A DNA stretch of 64,000 nt from Sphingomonas sp. LY54. Lineage in GTDB: Bacteria > Pseudomonadota > Alphaproteobacteria > Sphingomonadales > Sphingomonadaceae. Of this stretch, positions 51,503 through 61,556 are shown piece by piece. Numbering within the stretch: position 1 is the stretch's first letter; each line of letters starts with the position of its first letter. Made by a program: the position numbers and the translations under genes. Location: the NCBI RefSeq assembly GCF_035594035.1, contig NZ_CP141588.1, positions 1,695,501 to 1,759,500 of the forward strand, given 5' to 3'. The notes below the pieces were generated by a model, which worked only from the letters and a program-made list of their open reading frames with translations, did no database searches and was not told where the DNA came from.

Positions 51503-52923
51503 AGGAGCCTCAATGCGCCGTCGGGCGCGCGTTCGAACGGGACGCCTGCGCGGGCGAAGAGCGTGGCGAGCGCCGCCTCGGGGTCGCTCGCACCACGGTC
51601 GAGCAGGCGCGCCATGTCGCGGCCGAGGCGGCGGTCGCCGCTGCTCGCGTCGAGCGCGGCCAGCCATTCGCCGCGGCTCAGCAGTCCGTCGGCGCGATTG
51701 GCCTCGATCAGCGGCCGCAGCCACTGCGCGAACGGCCGGCCCGAGGCGCTCTCGGCGACCAGGGCGAAGATGGCGCCGCAGGCATAATAAGCGCGATGCT
51801 CGCCGCGCTCTTGCGCGCTGGCGACCGGCCTCCGCGCCAGCTTCACGCACTCGTCGAGCGCGCGCTGCAGCTCGGCGCGCGCGTCGTAGCCGGGGTCGAT
51901 GGCGGATACGGCGCGGATGGCGAGCAGGTCGGCGCCGCCCTCGGTGATCCAGGAATCGCGCGGCGTTTCGTAGGCGACGGCCTGCCCGAGCCAGAAATGG
52001 GCGCTCTCATGGGCGATGAACCAACGCGTCTGGTGGCGCAGGCCGGGCCGCTCGGCGGCCACCCCCGCGCCTTCGAACGTCATCACGACCATGCCGGGCA
52101 GGACGCTGCCGCTCATGCTGACCATGCCCGGCGTCGGCCCGGACCAGCTCACCATCACCGTCGGCTTCACCCCGGGCGGTGGGCCGAGCGCATCGGCGAA
52201 ATAAGCCAGCATCTTCGGCGTGGAATCGAGGAGGAAGGTGCGCAGCCAGGCCGGCAGCCCGGGATCGATGATCGTCGCCATCGTGTCGCTGACGAGCGGC
52301 GCGGCGGGGCCGAACAGGACGTAGGTGTCGGGATCGTCGAGCGTCACCGAGGGCAGGCGCTGCCCGGCGTGGAGAACCCGGCCGTTGGCGTCGCGGAAGG
52401 TGACGCGGGTCGGCGTGCCGGTGCCCTCGATCGTCGACGGATCGATCGGCAGCGCCCGCGCCTTGCTCCGCGAGGGTAAAGGGAAGGCCTTGAACTGCTC
52501 GCCATAGAGCGCCACCGAGCCGTCGGTGAAGATCAGGGCCGGATCGTAGCTGGTCTCGATATCCTTGCCGAACGGCGTGAAGCGAATCCGCACCCGCTCC
52601 GGCACGGCGCCCTTGTCGGCGACGAACGCATCGTACCAGCCGAGCCGTTCGAGCCGCACGCCCGGGGTCAGCACGGTCCAGCTTTCGGGCCGCCACGGCT
52701 GGTTGCTTGTCCGCGCCAGCGGCGAACGGGTGAACGCCCAGACCGGGGCGGCGGAGCGGAAGCGGAAGTCCGCGGTCCAGCCGTCGCCGTCGCGCACGAC
52801 CTCGACGTCGGCCGCGGCCTCAGCCGCCGCGCCGAAATCGGTGGAGGCTGCCGGCCTGACCGCCGCCGCGCCGGCCCCGCAGGCCGACAAAGCGAGCAGG
52901 GCCAGGCCGAGCAGCGCTCTCAC
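51499..52923 (-). CDS. HExxH metallopeptidase-like lipoprotein
   Basis: 474 aa from GTG 52923 (VRALLGLALLALSACG: lipobox with acylated Cys). Residues near 290-310: FIAHESAHFWLGQAV contains HESAH, and WITEGGADLLAIRA 20 residues later supplies the third ligand Glu, as in gluzincins related to M1. The N-terminal half is beta-rich. An exported zinc peptidase is likely; substrate unknown. The start overlaps the stop of the oligopeptidase gene and its stop overlaps the thioesterase start, forming a three-gene coupled operon. Confidence 0.8.
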   Translation of the reverse strand: MRALLGLALLALSACGAGAAAVRPAASTDFGAAAEAAADVEVVRDGDGWTADFRFRSAAPVWAFTRSPLARTSNQPWRPESWTVLTPGVRLERLGWYDAFVADKGAVPERVRIRFTPFGKDIETSYDPALIFTDGSVALYGEQFKAFPLPSRSKARALPIDPSTIEGTGTPTRVTFRDANGRVLHAGQRLPSVTLDDPDTYVLFGPAAPLVSDTMATIIDPGLPAWLRTFLLDSTPKMLAYFADALGPPPGVKPTVMVSWSGPTPGMVSMSGSVLPGMVVMTFEGAGVAAERPGLRHQTRWFIAHESAHFWLGQAVAYETPRDSWITEGGADLLAIRAVSAIDPGYDARAELQRALDECVKLARRPVASAQERGEHRAYYACGAIFALVAESASGRPFAQWLRPLIEANRADGLLSRGEWLAALDASSGDRRLGRDMARLLDRGASDPEAALATLFARAGVPFERAPDGALRLL

Positions 52924-55061
52924 TGGGCGCCGTCGCCGATCTGGGTCAGCACGAACGCATAGGCCTCGGCATTCTCGCGCAGCCGCTCCCAGCGGCCCGA
53001 TCTGCCGCCATGGCCCGCGCCCATGTTGATCTTGAGGAGCAGCAGATTGTCGTCGGTCTTCAGTTCGCGCAGCTTGGCCGCCCATTTGGCCGGCTCCCAA
53101 TAGGTCACGCGCGGATCGTTGAGTCCGCCGGTGATCAGCAGCGGCGGATAGGCCTGCGCCTTCACCTGGTCGTAGGGCGAGTAGGAGCGGATATAGTCGA
53201 ACGCCGCCTTGTCGGTGATCGGATTGCCCCATTCAGGCCACTCGCCGGGCGTGAGCGGCAGGCTTTCGTCCTGCATCGTGCTCAGCACGTCGACGAACGG
53301 CACGTCGGCGACGACCGCGCCCCACAAAGCCGGATCGCTGTTCACCACCGCGCCCATCAGCTCGCCGCCGGCCGATCCGCCCTGGATGCCGATATGGCCC
53401 GGCTTGGTGAAGCCTTCGGCCACCAGCCCCTTCGCCGCGTCGACGAAATCGTTGAACGTGTTGGTGCGCTTGGTGAGCTTGCCGTCGAGATACCATTGGT
53501 AGCCGAGGTCGTCGCCGCCGCGGATATGGGCGATCGCATAGGCATAGCCGCGGTCGAGCAGGCTCATCCGCGTGGTCGAGAAGCTCGGCGGCACGGCATA
53601 GCCGTAGGCGCCATAAGCGTAGAGGAAGAGCTTGCCCTCGCCGTTCTTCTCGAAGCCCTTCTTGTAGACGACCGAGACCGGCACCGTCTTGCCGTCGCGG
53701 GTCGGAAGCATCAGCCGCTCGGTGGCGTAGAGGCTGGGATCGTAGCCCGACGGAATTTCCTGGACCTTCAGCGTCTCCAGCCGGTCGTCGGCGGGATGGT
53801 AATCGTAGACCGTGGTCGGCGTGACCATCGAGCTGTAGCTGACGCGATAGGCCTTGGGCGCATATTCGGGGTTGGAGCCGAGCGAGGCGGTGTAGCTCGC
53901 CTCGGGGAAGCGGATGCGCTCCTCCTGGCCGTCATAGGAACGGAGCCGGATCTGGTCGAGGCCGTCGACCCGTTCCTCGATCGCGAGATGGTCGCGGAAG
54001 GCGGTGGCGCCGCGCAGGTAGACGCGGTCGGAGCCCGGGATCACCGTCTTCCACGCGCCCGGACGTGCGGGATCGGCCTCGGCGATGCGGAAGTTCACAT
54101 GGTCGTCGTTGGTGAGGATCCAGAGCTTGCCGTGGCTCGCATCGACCGAATAGAGCCGGTTGGTCTTGCGCGGCGCGATCAGGGTCAGCGGTGCTTCCGG
54201 GTTCGATGCGGGCACGAAGCGCACTTCGCTGGTGGCGTTGTCGCCGGTGCCGATGAAGATCAGGCTACGGTCGTGCGACCGCGAAATGCCGACCGTGAAG
54301 CCGAGCTCGTCCTTCTCCTCGTACAAGGTCTTATCCGCGCTGACCGGCGTTCCGAGCTTGTGCAGGCGGGCGCGGTAGCTGCGCCAATTCTCGTTGACCT
54401 CGGTGAACACCACCGCCTTGCTGTCGCTGGTCCACACCGGCGAACCGATGCCGACCTTGGTCACCGTCTCGATATCCTTGCCGGTGGCGAGATCGCGGAT
54501 GCGCAGCTCGAACCGCTCGGCGCCGTTATCGTCGACCATGAGCGCGGCGTAGCGGCCGTCGGGGCTCAGCTCCAATGCGCCCAGCTTATAGAATTCCTTG
54601 CCCGCCGCCTCGGCGGGCTCGTCGAGCAGGACCTGCTCGGCGCCGCCCGCCGCCGGCTTGCGATACCAGGTGCGATATTGCGCGCCCGGCTTGAACGCCC
54701 ACCAGGTGAGCCAGTCGCCATCCTTCACCGGCACCGAGGATTCGTCCTCCTTGATGCGGCCCTTCATCTCCTGGAACAGGGTCTCGACCAGGGCCGCATG
54801 CGGCTTCATCGCCGCCTCGAAATAGGCATTCTCGGCTTTGAGATAGTCCAGCACGTCGGCGTCATCGACCTTGGGATAGGTCTGGTCCTTGAGCCAGAAA
54901 TAGGGATCCTCGATCCGATAGCCGTGACGCTCGTAGCTGTAAGGGCGCTTTTCCGCCTGGGGCGGTGCGGGCAGGTGCGTGGCGTGGTTCATCGGAGCTT
55001 TCTGAGGCTGGGCCGCGAGCGGCGTGCTGGCAAGGAGAAGGATAAGAACGAGACTGCGCAT
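52920..55061 (-). CDS. Oligopeptidase B-type S9 peptidase
   Basis: 713 aa from ATG 55061 with an export signal (RSLVLILLLASTPLAAQ). N-terminal beta-propeller (RIEDPYFWLKDQTYPKVDDADVLDYL start is typical) and C-terminal hydrolase. Catalytic triad: Ser in IGIQGGSAGGELMG, Asp in GGLNDPRV, His in GAGHGGRSGR. Cleaves short peptides after basic or prolyl residues; export suggests periplasmic peptide degradation. First gene of the coupled operon with the HExxH protein and the thioesterase. Confidence 0.95.
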   Translation of the reverse strand: MRSLVLILLLASTPLAAQPQKAPMNHATHLPAPPQAEKRPYSYERHGYRIEDPYFWLKDQTYPKVDDADVLDYLKAENAYFEAAMKPHAALVETLFQEMKGRIKEDESSVPVKDGDWLTWWAFKPGAQYRTWYRKPAAGGAEQVLLDEPAEAAGKEFYKLGALELSPDGRYAALMVDDNGAERFELRIRDLATGKDIETVTKVGIGSPVWTSDSKAVVFTEVNENWRSYRARLHKLGTPVSADKTLYEEKDELGFTVGISRSHDRSLIFIGTGDNATSEVRFVPASNPEAPLTLIAPRKTNRLYSVDASHGKLWILTNDDHVNFRIAEADPARPGAWKTVIPGSDRVYLRGATAFRDHLAIEERVDGLDQIRLRSYDGQEERIRFPEASYTASLGSNPEYAPKAYRVSYSSMVTPTTVYDYHPADDRLETLKVQEIPSGYDPSLYATERLMLPTRDGKTVPVSVVYKKGFEKNGEGKLFLYAYGAYGYAVPPSFSTTRMSLLDRGYAYAIAHIRGGDDLGYQWYLDGKLTKRTNTFNDFVDAAKGLVAEGFTKPGHIGIQGGSAGGELMGAVVNSDPALWGAVVADVPFVDVLSTMQDESLPLTPGEWPEWGNPITDKAAFDYIRSYSPYDQVKAQAYPPLLITGGLNDPRVTYWEPAKWAAKLRELKTDDNLLLLKINMGAGHGGRSGRWERLRENAEAYAFVLTQIGDGAQ

Positions 55062-55148
55062 GAGATGGTCCCCCGGGGTTCCGCGCACTGGCGCGGGCTC
55101 GTGATGGGCTCTATTTAGGGAGCGATCCCCGCTTTCGGAAAGAGCCAA

Positions 55149-56942
55149 ATGTCGACCTACGAAGCCCGCCTCGCCGCCTTGCGCGAACAATTGAAGTCCG
55201 AGCGCCTCGACGGCTTCGTGGTACCGCTCACCGACGAGCATATGAGCGAATATGTCGGCAGCTACGCCCAGCGCCTCGCCTGGCTCACCGGATTCCAGGG
55301 CTCGGCCGGATCGGCGGTTGTGCTTCCGCAGGAGGCGGCGATCTTCACCGACGGCCGCTACACCCTCCAGGTCCGCGAGCAGGTCGATGGCGCGCACTGG
55401 AGCTACCAGTCGGTGCCCGAGACCAGCATCGCCGACTGGCTGCGCGAGCATGCGCCCGAAGGCGGCCGCATCGGCTACGATCCCTGGCTCCACACCAGCG
55501 ACTGGGTGAAGAAGGCGCGTACCGCTTTGGCCGCGAAGGGCGCCGAACTGGTCGCCGTGCACCGCAACCCGATCGACGCCGTCTGGGACGGACAGCCCCA
55601 GCCGTCCAAGGCGCGGTTGGTCGTCCACCCCGATTCCTTTGCCGGCAAGTCGTCCGCCGCCAAGCGCCAGGAGATGGCCGACTGGCTGAAGGGTGAGAAG
55701 GCCGACGCCGCCGTCCTGTCCGCGCTCGATTCGATCGCCTGGACCTTCAACGTCCGCGGCGAGGACGTCGAGCGCACGCCGGTCGCCCTGTCGTTCGCGC
55801 TCGTCCACGACGACGGCACTGCCGATTTGTTCGTCGCCTCCGAAAAGCTCGGCGACGACGTCCGCCAGCATCTCGGCAACGGCGTCCGCCTGCACGAGCG
55901 CCACGACTTCGAGCCGCATCTGCGCACGCTTTCCGGCAAGACCGTCGTCGCCGATCCCGAGCGCGCCGTCGCCGCGATCTTCGAGGCGCTCGAGGAAGCT
56001 GGCGCCAAGGTGCTGCAGAAGCGCGACCCGGCCGTCCTTCCCAAGGCGATCAAGAACGAAGCCGAGGTTGCCGGCCACAAGGCCGCGCAGGCGCGCGACG
56101 GCGCCGCGATCGTCCGCTTCCTCCACTGGCTCTCGCTCGAGGCGTCCAAGGGCGGCATCGACGAGCTGTCGGCCGCGGCGAAGCTTCGGCAATTCCGCGC
56201 CGAGGGCGGCGATCTTCGCGACCTCAGCTTCGACACCATCTCCGCAGCGGGGCCGCACGCGGCGATTCCGCACTATCGGGTCGACGAGGACAGCAACCTG
56301 CCGCTGGAAATGAATTCCATCTATCTGGTCGATTCGGGCGGCCAATATCCCGACGGCACCACCGACATCACCCGCACGATCATCGTCGGCGAGCCCACGA
56401 ACGAGATGCGCGACCGCTTCACCCGCGTGCTCAAGGGCCATATCGCCGTCTCGGCCGCGCGCTTCCCGGCCGGCACGCGCGGCACGCAGCTCGATTCCTT
56501 CGCCCGCCAATATCTCTGGCAGGTCGGCCTCGATTACGCCCACGGCACCGGCCACGGCGTCGGCTCCTACCTCTCCGTGCACGAAGGGCCGCAGCGTATT
56601 TCGCCCGCCGGCAGCAGCCAGTCGGGCGGCGACGAGCCGCTCCGCGCCGGCATGATCCTGTCGAACGAGCCGGGCTATTACAAAGCCGGCGAATACGGCA
56701 TCCGCATCGAGAATCTGATCCTGGTCGTCCCGGTCGAGGTGCCCGGCGCCGAGAAGGAGGTGCTCGGCTTCGAGACGCTCACCTTCGCGCCGATCGAGCG
56801 CAATTTGATCGACGCCACCATGCTCGCCGCCGACGAGCGCCGCTGGCTCGACGATTATCATGCCGAGGTGCTGGCGCTGATCGGCCCGCAGGTCGAGGGC
56901 GAGGTGCTGGAGTGGCTGCGCGCCGCCTGTGCGCCGCTCTAG
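55149..56942 (+). CDS. X-Pro aminopeptidase (M24B)
   Basis: 597 aa, three-domain eukaryote-like aminopeptidase P. Metal ligands: YLVDSGGQYPDGTTDITRT (two Asp), GTGHGVGSYL (His), SNEPGYYKAGEYGIRIEN (two Glu). Removes N-terminal residues preceding proline. Cytosolic. Its stop overlaps a small convergent gene. Confidence 0.95.
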   Translation: MSTYEARLAALREQLKSERLDGFVVPLTDEHMSEYVGSYAQRLAWLTGFQGSAGSAVVLPQEAAIFTDGRYTLQVREQVDGAHWSYQSVPETSIADWLREHAPEGGRIGYDPWLHTSDWVKKARTALAAKGAELVAVHRNPIDAVWDGQPQPSKARLVVHPDSFAGKSSAAKRQEMADWLKGEKADAAVLSALDSIAWTFNVRGEDVERTPVALSFALVHDDGTADLFVASEKLGDDVRQHLGNGVRLHERHDFEPHLRTLSGKTVVADPERAVAAIFEALEEAGAKVLQKRDPAVLPKAIKNEAEVAGHKAAQARDGAAIVRFLHWLSLEASKGGIDELSAAAKLRQFRAEGGDLRDLSFDTISAAGPHAAIPHYRVDEDSNLPLEMNSIYLVDSGGQYPDGTTDITRTIIVGEPTNEMRDRFTRVLKGHIAVSAARFPAGTRGTQLDSFARQYLWQVGLDYAHGTGHGVGSYLSVHEGPQRISPAGSSQSGGDEPLRAGMILSNEPGYYKAGEYGIRIENLILVVPVEVPGAEKEVLGFETLTFAPIERNLIDATMLAADERRWLDDYHAEVLALIGPQVEGEVLEWLRAACAPL

Positions 56943-57079
56943 TCGCGCTCGCCGGGCGCGGGGGTGACGGGGGTCTCGCCATCGGGCTCGTCGCCCCGCG
57001 CCTGCGCCTTGCGCCGCCGCAGATTGGCGCGCAGCGCCTCGGCCAGCCGTCTCGCCCGTTCGTCATCGCTCTTGCTCAT
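56939..57079 (-). CDS. Small basic conserved protein
   Basis: 46 aa from ATG 57079: MSKSDDERARRLAEALRANLRRRKAQ, then an acidic/Pro tail ending TPAPGERD. Convergent with and overlapping the M24B stop by 4 bp. I recall similar short proteins in sphingomonads; role unknown. Confidence 0.55.
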   Translation of the reverse strand: MSKSDDERARRLAEALRANLRRRKAQARGDEPDGETPVTPAPGERD

Positions 57080-57201
57080 CACCCTGCCATAACGCCGTGT
57101 CGCGCCGCGAAAAAGTAACTCCGTTGGTGGGTTGACACCGCGCCGGGCCTTCCCCCATAGCGCCGCCGTCCGAACCGCCGCACCTGCGGCGGGCTGGCGA
57201 T

Positions 57202-57276
<75 letters not shown>

Positions 57277-57469
57277 TCGCTTCCTTCCGTGACAGACGCC
57301 TTCACCAGCCGTCATCGCAGCCCGGGGGCGCGCGCCAGTCCTCGCCCGGAGGTTAACGGCGCGTACCGTGAGGTTGCGTCACGTAGAACACCTACATTCC
57401 CGCTCTTTCGCCCAGCGTCTATCCCCGAAGCTGCGCCGTGCCGCGGCACCGCATCAGCGCTGAGGAACA

Positions 57470-58621
57470 ATGACCGACCTGTCCCCGATCCGGCCCGACG
57501 TCGCCGACCAAGCCCGGGACAGCCGGACGCTGAAGCGGGACAGCGCCCTGCTCGGCGAATTGTTCGAGCATGCGCCGAGCTTCATCGCACTCGCCTACGG
57601 CGCCGATCATCGCTTCGCCTTCGCCAACCGCGCTTTCCAGGCGCTCGCCGGCGAAACCGACCTCGTCGGGCGGCCGGCGGCGGAGGCGCTGCCGCAGCTG
57701 GCGGCCTTGGGCTTCCTCGGCCTGGCCGACGAGGTTTTCGCCTCGGGCCGCGTCCATGAGGGCCGCGAGGTCGAGATCGCGATCTCGGGCACCGACCCGG
57801 TCGAGCGGCGCTATGTCGATTTCAGCTATCGGCCTTTGTTCGATGACGGCGCCGTCGCCGGCGTCCTCGTCGTCGGCTACGACGTGACGGGGCAGAAATT
57901 GGCGCGCGACGAGGTCGCCTTGCTGCGCACCAACCTGATCCACATTTCGCGATTGAGCGCGATGGGGACGATGGCGTCGACGCTCGCCCACACGCTCAAC
58001 CAGCCGCTCACCGCGATCGCCAATTATGTCAGCGGCTGCGAGCGCCTGCTCGCCAAGCCGCAGGCGGGCGCTGTCGCCGACCTCACCTTCGCCCTCAACC
58101 AGATCAAGCAGAGTGCCCTCGAAGCGGGCGACGTCATCCGCAGCCTGCGCGAGCTGGCCGGGCGCGACGACGGCGACAAGACCAGCGTCGACCTCGCGGA
58201 TGCGGTCGGAGAGGCGCTGGCGCTCGCCCGGACCGGCGGGGCCGCGCCCGATCTCGCCTGCGACATCGATCTTGGCGGGCTCGACGTCCGCGGCGACGCG
58301 ATCCAGGTCCAGCAGGTTCTTTTCAACCTCGTCCGCAACGCGATCGAGGCGATGGCGGGCCGCGCTGACCAAATTTTATCGGTCACCGCGCAGCGGCAGG
58401 GCGCGATGGTCGAGATCGTGGTCGCCGATAATGGCCCCGGCTTTCCGCCCGGCGCGCATCACGCCGCCTTCGACGCCTTCATGACGACGAGGAACGGCGC
58501 GATCGGCCTCGGCCTGCCGATCTGTCGCACGATCGTGGAAGCGCATGGCGGCCGCATCGCCGCGGAGCCCAATCCGGGCGGCGGCGCCCGGCTCGTCCTG
58601 TCGCTGCCCGCCGCGGACTAG
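57470..58621 (+). CDS. PAS-domain sensor histidine kinase (FixL-like), orphan
   Basis: 383 aa. N-terminal PAS (FEHAPSFIALAYGADHRFAFANRAFQALAG ... DFSYRPLFDDGAVAGVLVVGYDVT). H-box STLAHTLNQPLTAIANYV with phosphorylated His in a FixL/DctB-type context, N-box NLVRNAIEAM, G1 ADNGPGFPPG, G2 GLGLPICRTI. No membrane segment, so a cytosolic sensor; the PAS lacks an evident haem-binding His context. No response regulator is adjacent; the neighbours are two PilZ proteins on the opposite strand. Confidence 0.92.
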   Translation: MTDLSPIRPDVADQARDSRTLKRDSALLGELFEHAPSFIALAYGADHRFAFANRAFQALAGETDLVGRPAAEALPQLAALGFLGLADEVFASGRVHEGREVEIAISGTDPVERRYVDFSYRPLFDDGAVAGVLVVGYDVTGQKLARDEVALLRTNLIHISRLSAMGTMASTLAHTLNQPLTAIANYVSGCERLLAKPQAGAVADLTFALNQIKQSALEAGDVIRSLRELAGRDDGDKTSVDLADAVGEALALARTGGAAPDLACDIDLGGLDVRGDAIQVQQVLFNLVRNAIEAMAGRADQILSVTAQRQGAMVEIVVADNGPGFPPGAHHAAFDAFMTTRNGAIGLGLPICRTIVEAHGGRIAAEPNPGGGARLVLSLPAAD

Positions 58622-58962
58622 GCCCGGCTCACCACCATCGACAGCACGGCGGGGTGCAGCGGCCGCACGAACTGGCAGCCGACCGCGCTGCCGCGAGTCC
58701 ATGCGACCCGGGCGTGCAAGGCCTCCAGGCCGGGCAGCTTCAGCCACACGTCGGTGCCGGACGCGAGTTCGAGGTGGGTCGAGGCGCGAAAGCCCTGGGT
58801 CGAAAGGTCGATGATCTGGACGGTGACGCCGCTGGCCCCGCGCTGGCGCAGGCCCGCGCCGATCTCGCAATGCTGGCGCTCTTCCTTGCGACCCGGGGGC
58901 GCAGCGGGGATTCCGCTCATCGCCAGCTCGCCGGTCAGTCCTGTCGCACTCGCTTCGAACAT
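58618..58962 (-). CDS. PilZ-domain protein
   Basis: 114 aa. GRKEERQHCEIGAGLRQRG carries the Arg-rich c-di-GMP-binding start in modified form (RKEERQ), and VQIIDLSTQGFRA is the D-x-S-x-x-G motif. The start may be at 58962 or the later Met. Probably a c-di-GMP effector. Overlaps the histidine kinase stop by 4 bp, convergently. Confidence 0.82.
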   Translation of the reverse strand: MFEASATGLTGELAMSGIPAAPPGRKEERQHCEIGAGLRQRGASGVTVQIIDLSTQGFRASTHLELASGTDVWLKLPGLEALHARVAWTRGSAVGCQFVRPLHPAVLSMVVSRA

Positions 58963-59003
58963 CGGTCACGTCCCTGGCGATCCCCACCGCCGTTGGAATG
59001 AAA

Positions 59004-59432
59004 TCAGCGCGGCGGGGCGATCCCCACCGACTTGGCCCAGACATGGGCGAGCCGCCGCTCCTGCTCGCTGATATCCTCGCTGAGCACGCGCGGGCGGCGG
59101 AATCGTTGTTGCGTCTGGTTGGAGGGGCGCCGCGTGACGTGCACGAGCACCTCGCTCTCGTCGATCTCCTGATGGAATTCGAGGCCCGCGCGGTTCCCGC
59201 CCGTCCAGGCGACGCGTGCCGAGACGATTGTCTTTCCGCGGGCGAACACCACTTCGTCGCCCAGCACCAAAGGCTGGGCGAGTTCGATCAAGGCGCCTTT
59301 CTGCGAGAGGTCCCGCAGACGCACGTCCACTTCGCCGGCCGCCGTCCGTAGCTTGGCCGCCAGCAGCACACGCGCGCGTTTCACGCTCCGCTTGCCGTCC
59401 ATGGTCGTGTCGTCGGGGGAATCTGCGTCCAT
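59004..59432 (-). CDS. PilZ-domain protein
   Basis: 142 aa. RSVKRARVLLAAKLR gives the RxxxR region and VRLRDLSQKGALIEL the (D/N)xSxxG motif; then VARVAWTGGNRAGLEF-like strand pattern. Basic C-terminal extension (RRPSNQTQQRFRRPRVLSEDISEQERR). Lies 41 bp upstream of the other PilZ gene on the same strand; the pair may be an operon. Confidence 0.88.
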   Translation of the reverse strand: MDADSPDDTTMDGKRSVKRARVLLAAKLRTAAGEVDVRLRDLSQKGALIELAQPLVLGDEVVFARGKTIVSARVAWTGGNRAGLEFHQEIDESEVLVHVTRRPSNQTQQRFRRPRVLSEDISEQERRLAHVWAKSVGIAPPR

Positions 59433-59581
59433 TTTTCCCTTGTCGTCTCTTAAGAGGCCTGGATCGTAGATAGGCGGGCGGGCCTAAATAGAAGTAAACG
59501 GAGCGGTAGGAGTTTGCGAGGAATGGCGCGTTGCCCGGCGTGCCGATTGACCTCTCGCCGCTGGCCTCTATGGGGGCGGAC

Positions 59582-60583
59582 ATGCGCTTTTTCTCCGACA
59601 ATGCCGCCGCCGCCTGCCCCGAGGTCATGGCCGCCCTGGTGGAGGCCAACCGCCTCGAGACCGCGTACGACGGCGACACGTACAGCGCCCGGCTCGACGC
59701 CGCCTTCTCGGCTTTGTTCGAGCGCGAGGTGCGAGCGCTCTGGATTCCCACCGGCACCGCGGCCAATTCGCTCGCGCTCGCCGCTTTGTGCCCCCCGCAC
59801 GGCGCGATCCTCTGCCACCGCGACGCGCATATCCAGAATGACGAATGCGGCGCCCCCGAATTCTACACCCACGGCGCCAAGTTGATGCTGGCCGAGGGCG
59901 AGGGCGCCAAGCTCACGCCGGCGAGCGTCGGGGCCCTGCTCGCGACGATCCGCAACGACGTCCACCAGGTCCAGCCGCACGCTCTCTCGATCACCAATGC
60001 GACCGAATATGGCCTCGTCTACACGCCCGCCGAGGTCGCCGCCCTCGGCGGCATCTGCAAGGAGCGCGGCCTCGGCTTCCACATGGACGGCGCCCGCTTC
60101 GCCAACGCGGTGGCGCGCCTCGGCTGCACGCCGGCCGAGCTCACCTGGAAGGCCGGGGTCGACGTGCTGAGCTTCGGCTTCGTCAAGAATGGCGGCATGT
60201 CGGCCGAAGCCCTGATCTTCTTCGACACCGCGCTCGCCGACGCCACCCGCTACCGCCGCAAGCGCGCCGGCCATCTACTCTCCAAGGGCCGCTATCTCGC
60301 CGCGCAGCTGCTGGCGATGATCGAGAACGACGTCTGGCTGCGCAACGCCCGCGCCGCGAATGACGGCGCCGCCCGGCTCGCCGCTGCCGCCGGCGAGCGG
60401 CTCGTCCATCCGGTCGAGGCCAACGAGCTGTTCCTTAAGGTCGCTCCGGCCGAGGCGCAGGCGCTGCGCGACCAGGGCTTCGATTTCTACGACTGGGGCC
60501 CGGGCGAGGCCCGCCTGGTCGTGAGCTGGGACCAGCAGCCCGAGCATATCGAGGCGCTGGCCCGGGCGATCGAGGCGCTGTGA
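59582..60583 (+). CDS. ltaE: Low-specificity threonine aldolase
   Basis: 333 aa from ATG 59582 (MRFFSDNAAAACPEV), with GGGGGCGG upstream; TTG 59531 is a poorer alternative. PLP fold type I: PTGTAANSLALAALC, HMDGARFANAVARLG (Asp binding pyridine N), and SFGFVKNGGMSAE with the Schiff-base Lys. Cleaves threonine or allo-threonine to glycine and acetaldehyde. Overlaps the transporter start (GTGA). Confidence 0.93.
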   Translation: MRFFSDNAAAACPEVMAALVEANRLETAYDGDTYSARLDAAFSALFEREVRALWIPTGTAANSLALAALCPPHGAILCHRDAHIQNDECGAPEFYTHGAKLMLAEGEGAKLTPASVGALLATIRNDVHQVQPHALSITNATEYGLVYTPAEVAALGGICKERGLGFHMDGARFANAVARLGCTPAELTWKAGVDVLSFGFVKNGGMSAEALIFFDTALADATRYRRKRAGHLLSKGRYLAAQLLAMIENDVWLRNARAANDGAARLAAAAGERLVHPVEANELFLKVAPAEAQALRDQGFDFYDWGPGEARLVVSWDQQPEHIEALARAIEAL

Positions 60584-61494
60584 CCGAGACTCCGGCGGCG
60601 ACGATTATGTCGCCGCGCGTCCTCATTCCGTTCGTGGTCATCACCCTCATCTGGGGGTCGACCTGGATCGTCATCAAGGACCAGCTCGGCACGGTGCCGC
60701 CGACCTGGTCGGTCACCTACCGCTTCATCATCGCCGGCACGGCCATGTTCGCTTATGCCGCCTGGAAGGGCTTCCCGCTGCGCATCGACCGCAAGGGCCA
60801 TCTGCTCGCGGCCGGCTTCGGCATCCCCCAATTCTGCCTGAACTTCAATTTCGTCTATGCGGCCGAGCATTACATCACGTCGGGCCTCGTCGCAGTGGTG
60901 TTCGCCCTCCTGCTGGTGCCCAATACCGCGCTCGGCTGGCTGTTCCTCAAGCACCGCATCACCGCGCGCTTCCTGGTCGGCTCGGCGATCGCGACCGTCG
61001 GCGTCGGCCTGCTCTTCGTCCAGGAAATGCGCAGCACGTCGTTCGATCCGGGGACGGTGCTGATCGGCATCGGCCTTACTCTGCTCGGCGTGCTCAGCGC
61101 TTCGGTGTCCAACGTCATGCAGGCGGGCGAAGGCCTGCGCGCGCGTCCGATCGCCAGCATGCTCGCCTGGGGCATGGCCTATGGCGTGCTCGCCAACGCC
61201 ATCTTCGCCTTGATCGTCTACGGCCCGCCGGTGATCGAATATCGCGTCGGCTACTGGCTCGGCCTCTTCTATCTCGGCATCGCCGCCTCGGCGCTCGCCT
61301 TCACTTTCTATTTCGGGATCATCCGCGCGATCGGCCCAAGCAAGGCGGCTTATTCGAGCCTGCTGGTGCCGATCATCGCCATGGGCTTCTCGACCGTCTT
61401 CGAGGATTATCACTGGTCGACGCTGGCCGTCGCCGGCGGCATCCTCGCATTGGCCGGGCTCACCATCGCCTTGCGCTCGCGCCGCCCGGCCTGA
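60580..61494 (+). CDS. EamA-family (DMT) transporter
   Basis: 304 aa from GTG 60580, overlapping the aldolase stop. Ten hydrophobic helices in two EamA repeats: LIPFVVITLIWGSTWIVIKDQLG with the family WGS motif, and AFTFYFGIIRAIGPSKAAYSSLLVPIIA in the second. Exports or imports amino acids or metabolites; coupling to threonine aldolase hints at an amino-acid link, which is inference. Confidence 0.9.
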   Translation: MTETPAATIMSPRVLIPFVVITLIWGSTWIVIKDQLGTVPPTWSVTYRFIIAGTAMFAYAAWKGFPLRIDRKGHLLAAGFGIPQFCLNFNFVYAAEHYITSGLVAVVFALLLVPNTALGWLFLKHRITARFLVGSAIATVGVGLLFVQEMRSTSFDPGTVLIGIGLTLLGVLSASVSNVMQAGEGLRARPIASMLAWGMAYGVLANAIFALIVYGPPVIEYRVGYWLGLFYLGIAASALAFTFYFGIIRAIGPSKAAYSSLLVPIIAMGFSTVFEDYHWSTLAVAGGILALAGLTIALRSRRPA

Positions 61495-61556
61495 AGCGGC
61501 TTCGGGTCGACCGCCGGCCGGTTGTGCGCCCGCGGCCCGCAGCCTAGATTGGGTTC

